Positions 1 to 7,679 of a stretch of DNA of 64,000 bases are shown in pieces. The stretch is taken from the NCBI GenBank assembly GCA_024998625.1, contig JACOEL010000015.1, positions 1-64,000 of the forward strand, written 5' to 3'. Below the pieces are notes generated by a model. It worked only from the letters and a program-made list of their open reading frames with translations. It made no database searches and was not told where the DNA came from. How positions within the stretch are numbered: the first letter of the stretch is position 1; the number at the start of each line of letters is the position of its first letter. A program made the translations under genes and the position numbers. The stretch comes from Nitrospira sp. Its GTDB lineage: Bacteria > Nitrospirota > Nitrospiria > Nitrospirales > Nitrospiraceae.

Positions 1-51
1 GGAATACGCTACCCCTAGCACATCGCGAACGGAGAATAAATCAGAGATTCC

Positions 52-1164
52 CTAGGTCGTGACTCTGGCACTGTGACCGCGTTTATCGTCCTGGCGTCCC
101 TCCGGCTTCCGTTCAGGCTTCTCGTCCTTAACCTCTTTCGACTCGGCCTTCTTCTCGGTGCCCCGGGCAGGCAGGCCGGCGAGATCACGCACCTTGCCCT
201 CGATCTCTTTCGCAATGGCGGGATTCGTCTTGAGAAAATCGCGGACGGCTTCACGCCCCTGCCCCAATCGTTCGCCCTTGTAGGAGTACCAGGCGCCGGC
301 TTTCTCCACCACACGCTTCTCGACACCGATATCGACGAGCTCGCCGGATTTCGAAATGCCTTCGGCAAACATGATGTCGAACTCCGCCTGCCGGAACGGC
401 GGCGCCATCTTGTTCTTGACCACCTTGACCCGCACGCGGCTGCCGGTGACATCCTGACCGTCCTTGATCGATTCAATGCGGCGGATGTCGAGACGCACCG
501 AGGAGTAAAACTTCAGCGCATTGCCGCCGGTCGTGGTTTCGGGATTGCCGAACATGACACCGATCTTCATCCGGATCTGGTTGATGAAAATCAAAGTGGT
601 CTGTGACTTGGAGATCGCGGCCGTCAGTTTGCGCAGCGCCTGCGACATCAGTCGGGCCTGCAGACCCATATGGGAATCGCCCATCTCGCCCTCGATTTCC
701 GCTCGCGGCACCAAAGCCGCCACCGAATCGACCACGATGACATCGATTGCGCCGCTGCGCACCAGGGTTTCCGCAATTTCCAGCGCCTGCTCGCCCGTAT
801 CCGGCTGCGAGACGAGAAGATCGTCGGTCTGGACGCCGAGCTTCTTGGCATACGTCAGGTCCAGCGCATGTTCCGCATCGATGAATGCCGCCACTCCGCC
901 CGCCTTTTGTGCTTCTGCAATGGCGTGCAGGGTCAACGTCGTCTTGCCGGAAGACTCCGGGCCAAAGATTTCGATCACGCGCCCGCGAGGAAAGCCACCC
1001 ACACCGAGGGCAATATCCAACCCCAACGAACCGCTGGAAATCGCCGGGACATCCGCGGGACGGTCATCGGCACCGAGCTTCATTACCGCACCCTTGCCGT
1101 ACTGCTTTTCAATCTGGGCCAGGGCCAGGTCCAATGCGCGCTTTTTCTCGTCTTTTTCAGTCAT
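52..1164 (-). CDS. recA: Recombinase A (RecA)
   Basis: RecA forms ATP-dependent filaments on single-stranded DNA, drives strand exchange and stimulates LexA-type autocleavage in the cytoplasm. The protein is 370 residues, close to the usual 340-380. Walker [10 protein letters not shown] lies near residues 69-77, followed by the typical EHALD and VVDSVAAL segments, the [16 protein letters not shown] region and the L2 segment with [10 protein letters not shown]. The C-terminal tail from about residue 330 is long and charged (Lys/Glu/Asp-rich), as in many bacteria. An open frame runs 21 codons further upstream, but the ATG at 1164 is preceded by AAGGAGT six bases away and begins with the typical MTEKDEKK sequence. 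The gene stands alone here; the usual recX/alaS neighbours would lie beyond the left edge. Confidence 0.97.
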   Translation of the reverse strand: MTEKDEKKRALDLALAQIEKQYGKGAVMKLGADDRPADVPAISSGSLGLDIALGVGGFPRGRVIEIFGPESSGKTTLTLHAIAEAQKAGGVAAFIDAEHALDLTYAKKLGVQTDDLLVSQPDTGEQALEIAETLVRSGAIDVIVVDSVAALVPRAEIEGEMGDSHMGLQARLMSQALRKLTAAISKSQTTLIFINQIRMKIGVMFGNPETTTGGNALKFYSSVRLDIRRIESIKDGQDVTGSRVRVKVVKNKMAPPFRQAEFDIMFAEGISKSGELVDIGVEKRVVEKAGAWYSYKGERLGQGREAVRDFLKTNPAIAKEIEGKVRDLAGLPARGTEKKAESKEVKDEKPERKPEGRQDDKRGHSARVTT

Positions 1165-1493
1165 TCCAAACTCCTTATCGAAGCGTGACTCTGAAGCGTT
1201 TCTTCTATCGAACGCCGTGGGAGACAACGCACCAGCCGGCGCTGAGTTGACCGAACGTGAACTGGACCGGGGCCAGTCTCGTAGAACGGAATGAATTGCG
1301 GATTATACCGGAGTTAGAAGGGAGAAACCTAGTCCGCAGGTGCCGCCATGACGGTCGAGCCTGACCGGCCGGAAATGACAGGTCGCGGCGACGTTGTCAC
1401 ACCAACGCAGCGGTGAATGTAGTCTGTGCCACGCGTCACGATGTATCGCTGCGCAAGATGAGAGCGATCGGTGGCGGGAGGCTTCGATCGCCT
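1165..1493. other. Intergenic region between recA and a glycosyltransferase
   Basis: About 330 bases without a supported gene. It holds the recA ribosome binding site, the candidate -10 element and the recA leader. Reading frames here are short and lack ribosome binding sites. I see no tRNA, hairpin terminator with a T-run, or repeat. Confidence 0.5.
1302..1307 (-). promoter_or_regulatory. Possible -10 box for recA
   Basis: The minus strand reads TATAAT here, about 138 bases upstream of the recA start codon. No convincing -35 hexamer sits 16-18 bases further upstream, so this is only a candidate promoter element. A short GAACGTGAAC direct repeat lies between it and the gene but does not match the spacing of a known LexA box. 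Confidence 0.35.
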
Positions 1494-2576
1494 CTAGCAG
1501 GCGGCCTGAAGGCCGAGTTGCGTGCGGATGGTCGTGGCGAGAAACCGATACTGCCCGGCAACAGTGAGAAGATACTGCTTCCTGAGTCCTCCTTCCGGCG
1601 TCCGTTCGGCTGCCTGGAGGTGCGTGCGCGCGGCGCTTTCGTACACCAGGACGAGCGATGATTGAATCTGGAGTTGCCGCGAACGGCGAACCCGGATCTG
1701 GCCTTGAAGCGGCGCCCTCGCCACCACCTGAAGAATGGCCTGCGCCCGGTGCAAACTGGTGTGGGAGGCCATCACCGCCTCGTATCCCTGCCTTGCCACC
1801 GCATCCCGCTCGGCCGGATGGCCGCAGTAGTGTTCGACGATCTCGATCACCTGCTCGACATTGCCCCTCTCATAGAGGGCACAATGGGTCCGATCCTGGA
1901 ACAAGTCGTTGAAACCGTTTCCGATCCGTTCGCCGACCAGGAGCGCCCCGCAAGCCATGGCCTGGAAGGTGCGGAAATTCACGTCATTGTCGGCCGATTG
2001 ATTCAGCACCATCAGGGAACGGTTGAAGAGTTCGCGGTACCCGCCGCTCCCCACCGCGATGGGATAGCGTCGTTGCAGGCCTTCGACCAACGCGACACGC
2101 TCCGGATTCCACTGCCGGTTGAGTGTTCCGACGAATGAGAGGCGCGTATCCCGTAAGCCGCCCGAATCACCATCGTCGGGCACATGACAGAACAGGGGCT
2201 GCCACGAGACAATTTGCCGTTCAGGATCGACCCGATACCGGGGAACCCAGTCTCGCTGCGCCACACAGATGACGTCGAAGGCCGCCGCGTACGCTTGGTG
2301 CCACCGTGCATGGAGATGGGAGTCGATCGCATACCAGACCAACGGCACATCGAGTGCCTCCAACCCCAACAACTTCGGGGTCCCACTGTCGTCTCCCACC
2401 ACAACCAAGTCGGGAAACCATCGCGCCGGAAACTGCGCCGAAAGACTATGCATGCTTTCCACATACGGGCTCAGGACGAAATCCGCCGTGCGATCGAACG
2501 CCGCCCATTTGACAACATGGCCGAGTTGCCTGAAGTCCTGCACAAAAAATGGATTGCCGAGATGAAGGATGTTCAT
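1494..2576 (-). CDS. CgeB-like glycosyltransferase
   Basis: A 360-residue protein that resembles the CgeB/spore-maturation group of GT-B glycosyltransferases, which transfer sugars to proteins or surface glycans; donor and acceptor cannot be told. It opens with MNILHLGNPFF, the usual first strand of the N-terminal Rossmann domain. A C-terminal donor-binding segment follows (FRTFQAMACGALLVGER around residues 205-220, then FNDLFQDRTHCALYE), the family's equivalent of the nucleotide-sugar site. The last 70 residues are helical and basic. The ATG at 2576 has no strong Shine-Dalgarno; the frame stays open about 25 codons upstream but offers no start codon. It is monocistronic, with no sugar-biosynthesis neighbours. 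Confidence 0.75.
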   Translation of the reverse strand: MNILHLGNPFFVQDFRQLGHVVKWAAFDRTADFVLSPYVESMHSLSAQFPARWFPDLVVVGDDSGTPKLLGLEALDVPLVWYAIDSHLHARWHQAYAAAFDVICVAQRDWVPRYRVDPERQIVSWQPLFCHVPDDGDSGGLRDTRLSFVGTLNRQWNPERVALVEGLQRRYPIAVGSGGYRELFNRSLMVLNQSADNDVNFRTFQAMACGALLVGERIGNGFNDLFQDRTHCALYERGNVEQVIEIVEHYCGHPAERDAVARQGYEAVMASHTSLHRAQAILQVVARAPLQGQIRVRRSRQLQIQSSLVLVYESAARTHLQAAERTPEGGLRKQYLLTVAGQYRFLATTIRTQLGLQAAC

Positions 2577-2792
2577 ATACGTATCGAACGCCGCCGCCAG
2601 TCCATTTCCTACATCGGTGTATCCGTCTGATAACTTGAAGCAATGGGTCGATCAGAATGGAAACACAAGAGCCGTTTGGCTAGGCGGAGTAGGAGCGATC
2701 ATCAGCGCAAGGCCGCTGCCGAGGGGCAAGAGTGATTGATTTTGTTGACGAGAAACTAGGGGCGCCGCGACAAGAGAGGAAACGATCGCAGG

Positions 2793-3173
2793 TCAGTTGT
2801 CCGGATTGGAAGTTTCCGGCAGGTCACTGTTGCTCTGGCGGCTCTTCAACCATTCACTGAGTTCAGTCCGGAGCGTGCGATTGAGGCGTTGTTGGGCTTC
2901 AAGGGGAAGACGGACAAACTCCACACCAAACTGATGCCCCTTCACCCATTTGATCGTGCCGAGGTCGATGGGGAGCGCCGGTGGCTGATGGCCGAGGAGC
3001 ACACTCACGCGCACGTCACTGCCGCAGAGCACTTCTCTATCGCACATGACGGAACAGCCCTTCAACGACAGGTTGGTTAGCACGCCTTCCCCGACAAAGG
3101 GCGCTCCGCCGAAAATGACCGGATAATTGAGCGGAAACCGGTAGTAGGTTCGAACGTACCGACGAGGTGCCAT
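2793..3173 (-). CDS. PilZ domain protein
   Basis: A single-domain PilZ protein of about 126 residues, a likely cyclic-di-GMP receptor of the cytoplasm. Both binding signatures are visible: the RxxxR motif (RTYYR) near residues 8-12 and the D/NxSxxG motif (NLSLKG) near residue 35. The rest follows the PilZ beta-barrel pattern, ending with GHQFGVEFVRL and a C-terminal helix. A GTG lies one codon before the ATG, but AGAGAGGA is better spaced for the ATG at 3173. No effector domain is attached, so it probably acts through a partner. It has no obvious operon partner; the next gene starts about 180 bases away on the other strand. Confidence 0.85.
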   Translation of the reverse strand: MAPRRYVRTYYRFPLNYPVIFGGAPFVGEGVLTNLSLKGCSVMCDREVLCGSDVRVSVLLGHQPPALPIDLGTIKWVKGHQFGVEFVRLPLEAQQRLNRTLRTELSEWLKSRQSNSDLPETSNPDN

Positions 3174-3352
3174 CACATCCTCTCTGTGGGCGGATGGTAC
3201 TCAGGCCGACCCGGCAACCGATATCCTACCTTGGGAGGGTGAGACGACAATTCTATCCGTGAGTCTCCTTGTGTTGCCGGCGAGATCTGAGTAGGCTGCG
3301 GCGGAAAATGCAGCTGCGACCCCCGAGGTTCCATTGATAAAGAAAGGGCTGT

Positions 3353-3856
3353 ATGCGGAGGTATCGACAGGTTGTGCTGTGGATGGCCGGGGCTTTGCTG
3401 CTGCAGGGGTGCATCGGTGTCGGGGCCTGGACGCTGGGTAGTCGCACAGAATCCGGCGACCATCCCAAAATTGATCGGACGAGAGGTGTGATCGACGTGC
3501 GCAACGGCGAACCAGAACGGACACTCAAGACTGCAGCCGAGCTCCGCGCACAGTGGGGCGAGCCAGATCGGGTGGAGTCGCTTGAAGGCAGTAAGGAAGA
3601 ATGGATCTATAAGACCGATGGCATGCGATGGTCTGGACTGGTTCTCTATGTCGTCATTGTTCCCCTCCCCGCCATGCTTCCAGTCGGTTCACAGTACGTA
3701 TCATTTCTCATCCATGACGGCCGAATCGAGAACGTCACACGCGCCGATTGGGCGTTCAAGGCCGGTGCCTACTGCGGCTTCTTCGGGATGATGTACGGAG
3801 GGTTGGGCTGCGGAACGAGCACGTTTGAAGAGCGGCAGAGTGTCGCGACCCACTAA
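3353..3856 (+). CDS. Small lipoprotein of unknown function
   Basis: A 167-residue predicted lipoprotein. The signal peptide ends in the lipobox LLQGC with the acylated Cys at residue 20. The segment from about residue 62 (AELRAQWGEPDRV followed by EEWIYK) resembles the turn found in SmpA/OmlA (BamE)-like and related small outer-membrane proteins, where a G-x-P precedes a strand, but this is only a local likeness. Two hydrophobic stretches near residues 93-112 and 135-150 could be membrane-associated. AAAGG precedes the ATG. It is a single gene, converging on the next through a strong terminator. Function unknown. Confidence 0.7.
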   Translation: MRRYRQVVLWMAGALLLQGCIGVGAWTLGSRTESGDHPKIDRTRGVIDVRNGEPERTLKTAAELRAQWGEPDRVESLEGSKEEWIYKTDGMRWSGLVLYVVIVPLPAMLPVGSQYVSFLIHDGRIENVTRADWAFKAGAYCGFFGMMYGGLGCGTSTFEERQSVATH

Positions 3857-3867
3857 GCAGTTTCCAC

Positions 3868-3902
3868 AAAAAAGCCGGGCTGCGGCTTTCCGCAGCCCGG
3901 CT
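3868..3902 (-). terminator. Rho-independent terminator
   Basis: Twelve-base-pair GC-rich stem (3874-3885 with 3890-3901) and a four-base loop. On the minus strand it is followed directly by six T residues, so it ends transcription from the broken gene at 3932-4428. It lies just after the plus-strand lipoprotein gene and may partly stop that transcript too. Confidence 0.9.
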
Positions 3903-3931
3903 TCCCCTTCACTATTTCTGCCACCCCCGCA

Positions 3932-4428
3932 TCAATGAGCGCCGGACTTTTCCGGATGCACATCGATGATGTGGCCGGCTTCGTTCAACTCCGCCCGTAC
4001 CCGCGCGCCATCCGTGATCGAGGCTGAGAGCACTTGTTTCTCCAGCGGAAACTTCTGTTCGCCCTTCGCGGTCTTTAAAGTGATCTCATTCTGCATCGTG
4101 CCCATTGACACGACTTCACCCGTGACAAACCGATGTTTGCCTTCCGTGCCCGGGGATGCACTTCCAGCACCATGTTGTTCTTGTCGATCACGATGGTGAC
4201 TTCGTCGCCGGCTTTCGGCAATGCATGACCATGGCGCTCGGCGTGGTTTTCGTTGAGCTGAGGTGCTTCCGCTGGGTATCCTGACTGCCAACGCCCCGGC
4301 CTTTTCCACCACCACCCCCTGCAACTCCTGGTGACGACTCTTTGCAGAGCCTTCGTCGGCCCTTCCGACCAAACTCGTCATTCCGATCACAGCACTACCA
4401 CGCACACATATGTGAACAATTTCGACAT
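3932..4428 (-). pseudogene. Secreted small protein gene broken by three frame changes
   Basis: The intact ancestor probably began at the ATG at 4428, which has GGGAGG eight bases upstream and encodes a signal peptide start (MSKLFTYVCVVVL). Around 4390 that frame meets a stop and the sequence continues in another frame (VIGMTSLVGRADEGSAK, then HQELQGVVVEKAGAL). From about 4260 to 4154 the sensible protein is in the third frame (QLNENHAERHGHALPKAGDE..., VIDKNNMVLEVHP). It then returns to the second frame (EGKHRFVTGEVVSMG to the end, VHPEKSGAH). The shifts fit small deletions of 1, 2 and 1 bases. A continuous but partly nonsensical frame from a GTG at 4405 survives by chance. The product would be a periplasmic beta-rich protein of unknown role. 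Either real decay or indel errors in the assembly. Confidence 0.7.
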
Positions 4429-4657
4429 ATTCTACCCTCCCGTTAGCGAGCCGTCTGTAAGATCTCTCGACGACATACTCGGTAGAGTGGAGAATAGCGG
4501 TTTTCTGGGGGATTGAAGGACTAGGAGAAGCCCCGGCGAAAGTTCAGAGAGAAGGACAGTCTGATACGCGCTAGGGTTACTCCTATTTTCAATGCGCATG
4601 GAACTCATCCATGATTGATGGCTGGGGACGTTCACGATCTTGGATAAAAACATCCAA

Positions 4658-5131
4658 ATGGAACAGGACCTGCCCTTCCAATATCGCCAATGGCGATTGG
4701 AACGAATCGGGCAAGTCTTGATTGCAGGCTGCCTCATGGCCGCGCTGCTCGGCCTCTTCGGGCATCACCCGCTCGCATTAGTGACACACCGGACGCCGGA
4801 TGGACGACTCTCAATCCACTATGACCATTTTGCGCGCGTGGAAAGTGCCAGCGCCTTACGATTGACGCTCGAACCAGGCAAGGATGGGGAGAGAGTCATC
4901 CGTCTATGGTTGGATCAGGAGTATCTTGACGCATTGCAGCTGACCACCGTCTCTCCCACGCCGATCCGGGATGAGGCGCGCAACGGAGGCCGGACGTTCG
5001 TCTTTCAGACCGACGGAAGTCGGTTCACCGCAACGCTCTCGGTTCAATTCCAAGCAGTCGGGACCGTACATGGCAGCGTCAGGGCCGACGACGGCGAGGC
5101 GCTCCTCGTGACACAGTTCGTATGGCCATAG
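4658..5131 (+). CDS. Membrane-anchored protein of unknown function
   Basis: About 157 residues. A short charged N-terminus is followed by one hydrophobic helix (about residues 18-40, VLIAGCLMAALLGLFG) and then a beta-rich domain presumed to be periplasmic. I recognise no family. The start is uncertain: a TTG at 4640 has GGGGA eleven bases upstream, while the ATG at 4658 has only a weak GGAT. It ends 12 bases before the DUF421 gene on the same strand, so the two are probably co-transcribed and the protein may be an accessory to the DUF421 membrane protein. Confidence 0.65.
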   Translation: MEQDLPFQYRQWRLERIGQVLIAGCLMAALLGLFGHHPLALVTHRTPDGRLSIHYDHFARVESASALRLTLEPGKDGERVIRLWLDQEYLDALQLTTVSPTPIRDEARNGGRTFVFQTDGSRFTATLSVQFQAVGTVHGSVRADDGEALLVTQFVWP

Positions 5132-5143
5132 AAGGAGACACCC

Positions 5144-5590
5144 ATGGACGCCATTGTACGAGGTCTCGCGGTGTATCTGTTCCTGCTGATTCTTTTTCGT
5201 ATCGCCGGTCGTCGTACCCTCGGCAGTATCACGAACTTCGACGTCGTGCTCCTCCTCATCATCAGCGAGGCAACGCAAAACGCCATGATCGGAAATGATT
5301 ATTCGGTGACAAACGGCTTCCTTGTCATCCTGACACTGGTCGGGCTCGATATTGCCTTGTCTCATTTGAAGCAGCGATTTCCTGCAATGGAGCGGTATCT
5401 GGATGGACTACCGTTGATCCTGGTCGATCACGGCCGGCCACTGAAGGAACTCATGCATCGGGCGCGCGTGGATGAACAGGATATCCTCGCGGCCGCGCGG
5501 GAAAAGCATGGTTTGGAACGGATGGACCAAATCAAGTATGCGATTCTTGAAACGAACGGCATGATTTCCATCGTGCCGAAGATGGGATAG
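5144..5590 (+). CDS. DUF421 (YetF-like) membrane protein
   Basis: A 148-residue protein of the DUF421/YetF family. Three hydrophobic segments occupy roughly residues 5-20, 33-50 and 57-75, followed by the soluble DUF421 domain. Recognisable elements are the [16 protein letters not shown] segment just after the first helix, [11 protein letters not shown] and the [14 protein letters not shown] end. The biochemical role of the family is not settled; the related YetF of Bacillus is a membrane protein. A strong AGAAGGAGA site precedes the ATG. It is probably in one unit with the membrane-anchored gene just upstream. Confidence 0.85.
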   Translation: MDAIVRGLAVYLFLLILFRIAGRRTLGSITNFDVVLLLIISEATQNAMIGNDYSVTNGFLVILTLVGLDIALSHLKQRFPAMERYLDGLPLILVDHGRPLKELMHRARVDEQDILAAAREKHGLERMDQIKYAILETNGMISIVPKMG

Positions 5591-5648
5591 CCGATGTGTA
5601 TCCTCCGTTCAAGCGACAATGAACGGCGAAGGAAGCCGGAGCCCGTGG

Positions 5649-6626
5649 CTAGAATCCGAGCTCTTTTTCGAGGTCGGCCTTCTTCTTGTCGAACTTCTTC
5701 TGCTCCGCCTGGCTCTGCTCCGCGAAGGCTCCCTTCACTTTCTCACCGGACTTCTCCAGCGCACGGCTGGACTCTTCCATCTTCTTTTTCACCTGCGCCA
5801 GTTTGTCTTTCGACTTCGGCGAGCCGGCAAACTCGTAATACATCACGGCATTCGCCTGGGTGAACGTCGAATCCGAACGCGCCGTGATCGTATCGCCTCG
5901 CTGCTCGGCCCGCTCTCGCGCCGCCTTGTCGCCGGCCGACAAGAACTTCATCCACCCGGCTGCGGTTCGCAGTTTCTCGAGAGATTTCATTGCGGACGTG
6001 GCCACCTCAATCGCACTGCCCGAGAGCCCCTTCGCATCCTGCTCTTCCGCTTTCATCAGCCGGTCGGCCTTGGCGGATGCCATCTTCCGCAAGTCCTGAC
6101 GATAGGCCTGCGGCGAGACATAGGGTTGACGCTCTCCCGTTTTCGGATCCGGCACCAGCCAACGACCTTCATCCACACCCCAGGCCGTCGTGAAGAGCGC
6201 GAGATCCTCCGGTTTCGCTTGTAGCGCTTTCATCATCACACGATTCGCGTCGGCATAGTCCCCGATGGTTTCGAAATAGCGAAACGCCGCGGTCTGCCCG
6301 TCGGCCCGCACCGTATCGGCAGAATACAACAGGCCCTTCGCCTCGGCCGCCTTGGCCAAATCACGGCCCAGCTTCGGCAAGCCGGTTTTGGCGCGGGACA
6401 AAGCGGTCTTGTCGTAACGATCGAGACACTCGTTACCAACGATGAATCGATAGGCCATGAACAGCTCGGCAGGCCGCCCGGCCTGTTCGGCCTTCGTCAA
6501 CGCAGCGACCGCCGCCTTGGCGCTCTTCTCTTCCTCATCCCCCAAACAGGGATCGTCGGCGCGAACCGGGGATACCGTCACGGTAAGCAGCAGCAGGCCG
6601 CAGCTCAGGATTCTGACCCTACGCAT
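5649..6626 (-). CDS. Exported alpha-helical protein of unknown function
   Basis: A 325-residue protein with a signal peptide (about residues 1-23, cleavage likely after VRA). The mature part is almost entirely helical and charged, with a TPR-like periodicity (for example ELFMAYRFIVGNE and TIGDYADANRVMMKAL) and a strongly charged Lys/Glu coiled-coil tail from about residue 270. No catalytic motif is visible. AGGGAGG precedes the start. It follows the DUF4412 gene by 11 bases on the same strand, so the two form an operon of exported proteins. Periplasmic location is inferred. Confidence 0.7.
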   Translation of the reverse strand: MRRVRILSCGLLLLTVTVSPVRADDPCLGDEEEKSAKAAVAALTKAEQAGRPAELFMAYRFIVGNECLDRYDKTALSRAKTGLPKLGRDLAKAAEAKGLLYSADTVRADGQTAAFRYFETIGDYADANRVMMKALQAKPEDLALFTTAWGVDEGRWLVPDPKTGERQPYVSPQAYRQDLRKMASAKADRLMKAEEQDAKGLSGSAIEVATSAMKSLEKLRTAAGWMKFLSAGDKAARERAEQRGDTITARSDSTFTQANAVMYYEFAGSPKSKDKLAQVKKKMEESSRALEKSGEKVKGAFAEQSQAEQKKFDKKKADLEKELGF

Positions 6627-6637
6627 CGCGCACCTCC

Positions 6638-7387
6638 CTATCGGCCGAAGAGGCCTTTGAGCATCTTGTTCACCTCGCCCGCCGGCGTCTCGCTCTCCTG
6701 ACTCTTGCTCCCGCTGCTGTTCCTGGACGATCGTTTCTCTTTCGCCCGCTCCTGCCCGGTGTTCTTCATCATCTCTTCCATGTTCGGCATGCCGCCCTGC
6801 CCCATCATCGCGCCCATATCGTTCTTCGTCGCGCCGGCGGGAACCTCGAACAACGTGGGATCCTGCTTCTCGATTTTCACGTTGGTCAACTCGCTGGCCA
6901 TACGCATCTTCTTATCCCCGTCCTTCGACAGGAGATCCATTTTGACGGTAACCCCCTCTTTGGTCGTCCAGAAGAAGCCGCCGAACTTCGCTCCGTCGGG
7001 TTTGGTGGCGATAATTTTCGTCTTTGTGGTCTTCAAACCGTTGATGGTCTCTTCGCCGACCTCGGTCTGTTCTTGAATGTCGAACCCGCCCATGTCGGGG
7101 GCATTCGACTGATCCAGCGGCATCTCCATATACATGTCGCCCATCACCTGCCAGATGACCTGTTTGTCCTTGCGGATGATGGTCACGCTGCCCTCCGCTC
7201 CCCCCATCTCCATGCGCTGCTTCGTGGGCGTGTGGTACACGCGGGACTTCATCGTCATGCCGCCCTCGGTTTGCATCGTACTGTCCGCCGAATACTCTAC
7301 CGTCGGCTCCGGCAACGGCGCGGCCGTGACCGTCAGCGGCACAAGGGCCAACGAAAACAGCATGGCAACAGATCGCAACAATGTCAT
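6638..7387 (-). CDS. Exported DUF4412-type protein
   Basis: A 249-residue secreted protein with a signal peptide ending near residue 22 (VTAAPLP). The body looks like the DUF4412/LolA-like beta fold: repeated strands about MEMGGAEGSVTIIRKDKQVIW, then the ETINGLKTTKTKI segment and the FFWTTKEGVTVKMD strand pair, ending with the characteristic TLFEVPAGATK. The C-terminal 60 residues are Met/Gly- and Ser/Lys-rich and probably disordered. CAGGAGG lies well placed before the ATG. It is the first gene of a two-gene unit with the helical exported protein at 5649-6626. LolA-like folds often bind lipids or lipoproteins, but that role is not shown here. Confidence 0.75.
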   Translation of the reverse strand: MTLLRSVAMLFSLALVPLTVTAAPLPEPTVEYSADSTMQTEGGMTMKSRVYHTPTKQRMEMGGAEGSVTIIRKDKQVIWQVMGDMYMEMPLDQSNAPDMGGFDIQEQTEVGEETINGLKTTKTKIIATKPDGAKFGGFFWTTKEGVTVKMDLLSKDGDKKMRMASELTNVKIEKQDPTLFEVPAGATKNDMGAMMGQGGMPNMEEMMKNTGQERAKEKRSSRNSSGSKSQESETPAGEVNKMLKGLFGR

Positions 7388-7679
7388 GGCCTAACCTCCT
7401 GGTGGACCGAGTGACTTGCCTGGCGGGGACAGAGGCTAGCGGGGTTTGAGGGGGGAGTCAATATGGGGAGAGGGCTGGGGCAGAGGAGACTGGGTATATA
7501 TGGCAAGTATGGAAATAATGCGGGGCAAGCAATATGGATAGTACCCGGATTAGAGCAGGCCCCCGATTGATGGATGAAAATATATGAACCCAACACCTGC
7601 ACCTAGTCGATTCTCCGCGAGGGGGATCCTACGTTGGAAGCAGAGGAGCTTGCATGGTCGAAAACGCCGATTGCCTGAC

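Noticed and set aside
1236-1270. GAACGTGAAC repeat upstream of recA as a LexA (SOS) box
   Set aside because: The two GAAC halves are only two bases apart and in the same orientation, matching neither the known Gram-positive nor the alphaproteobacterial LexA operators.
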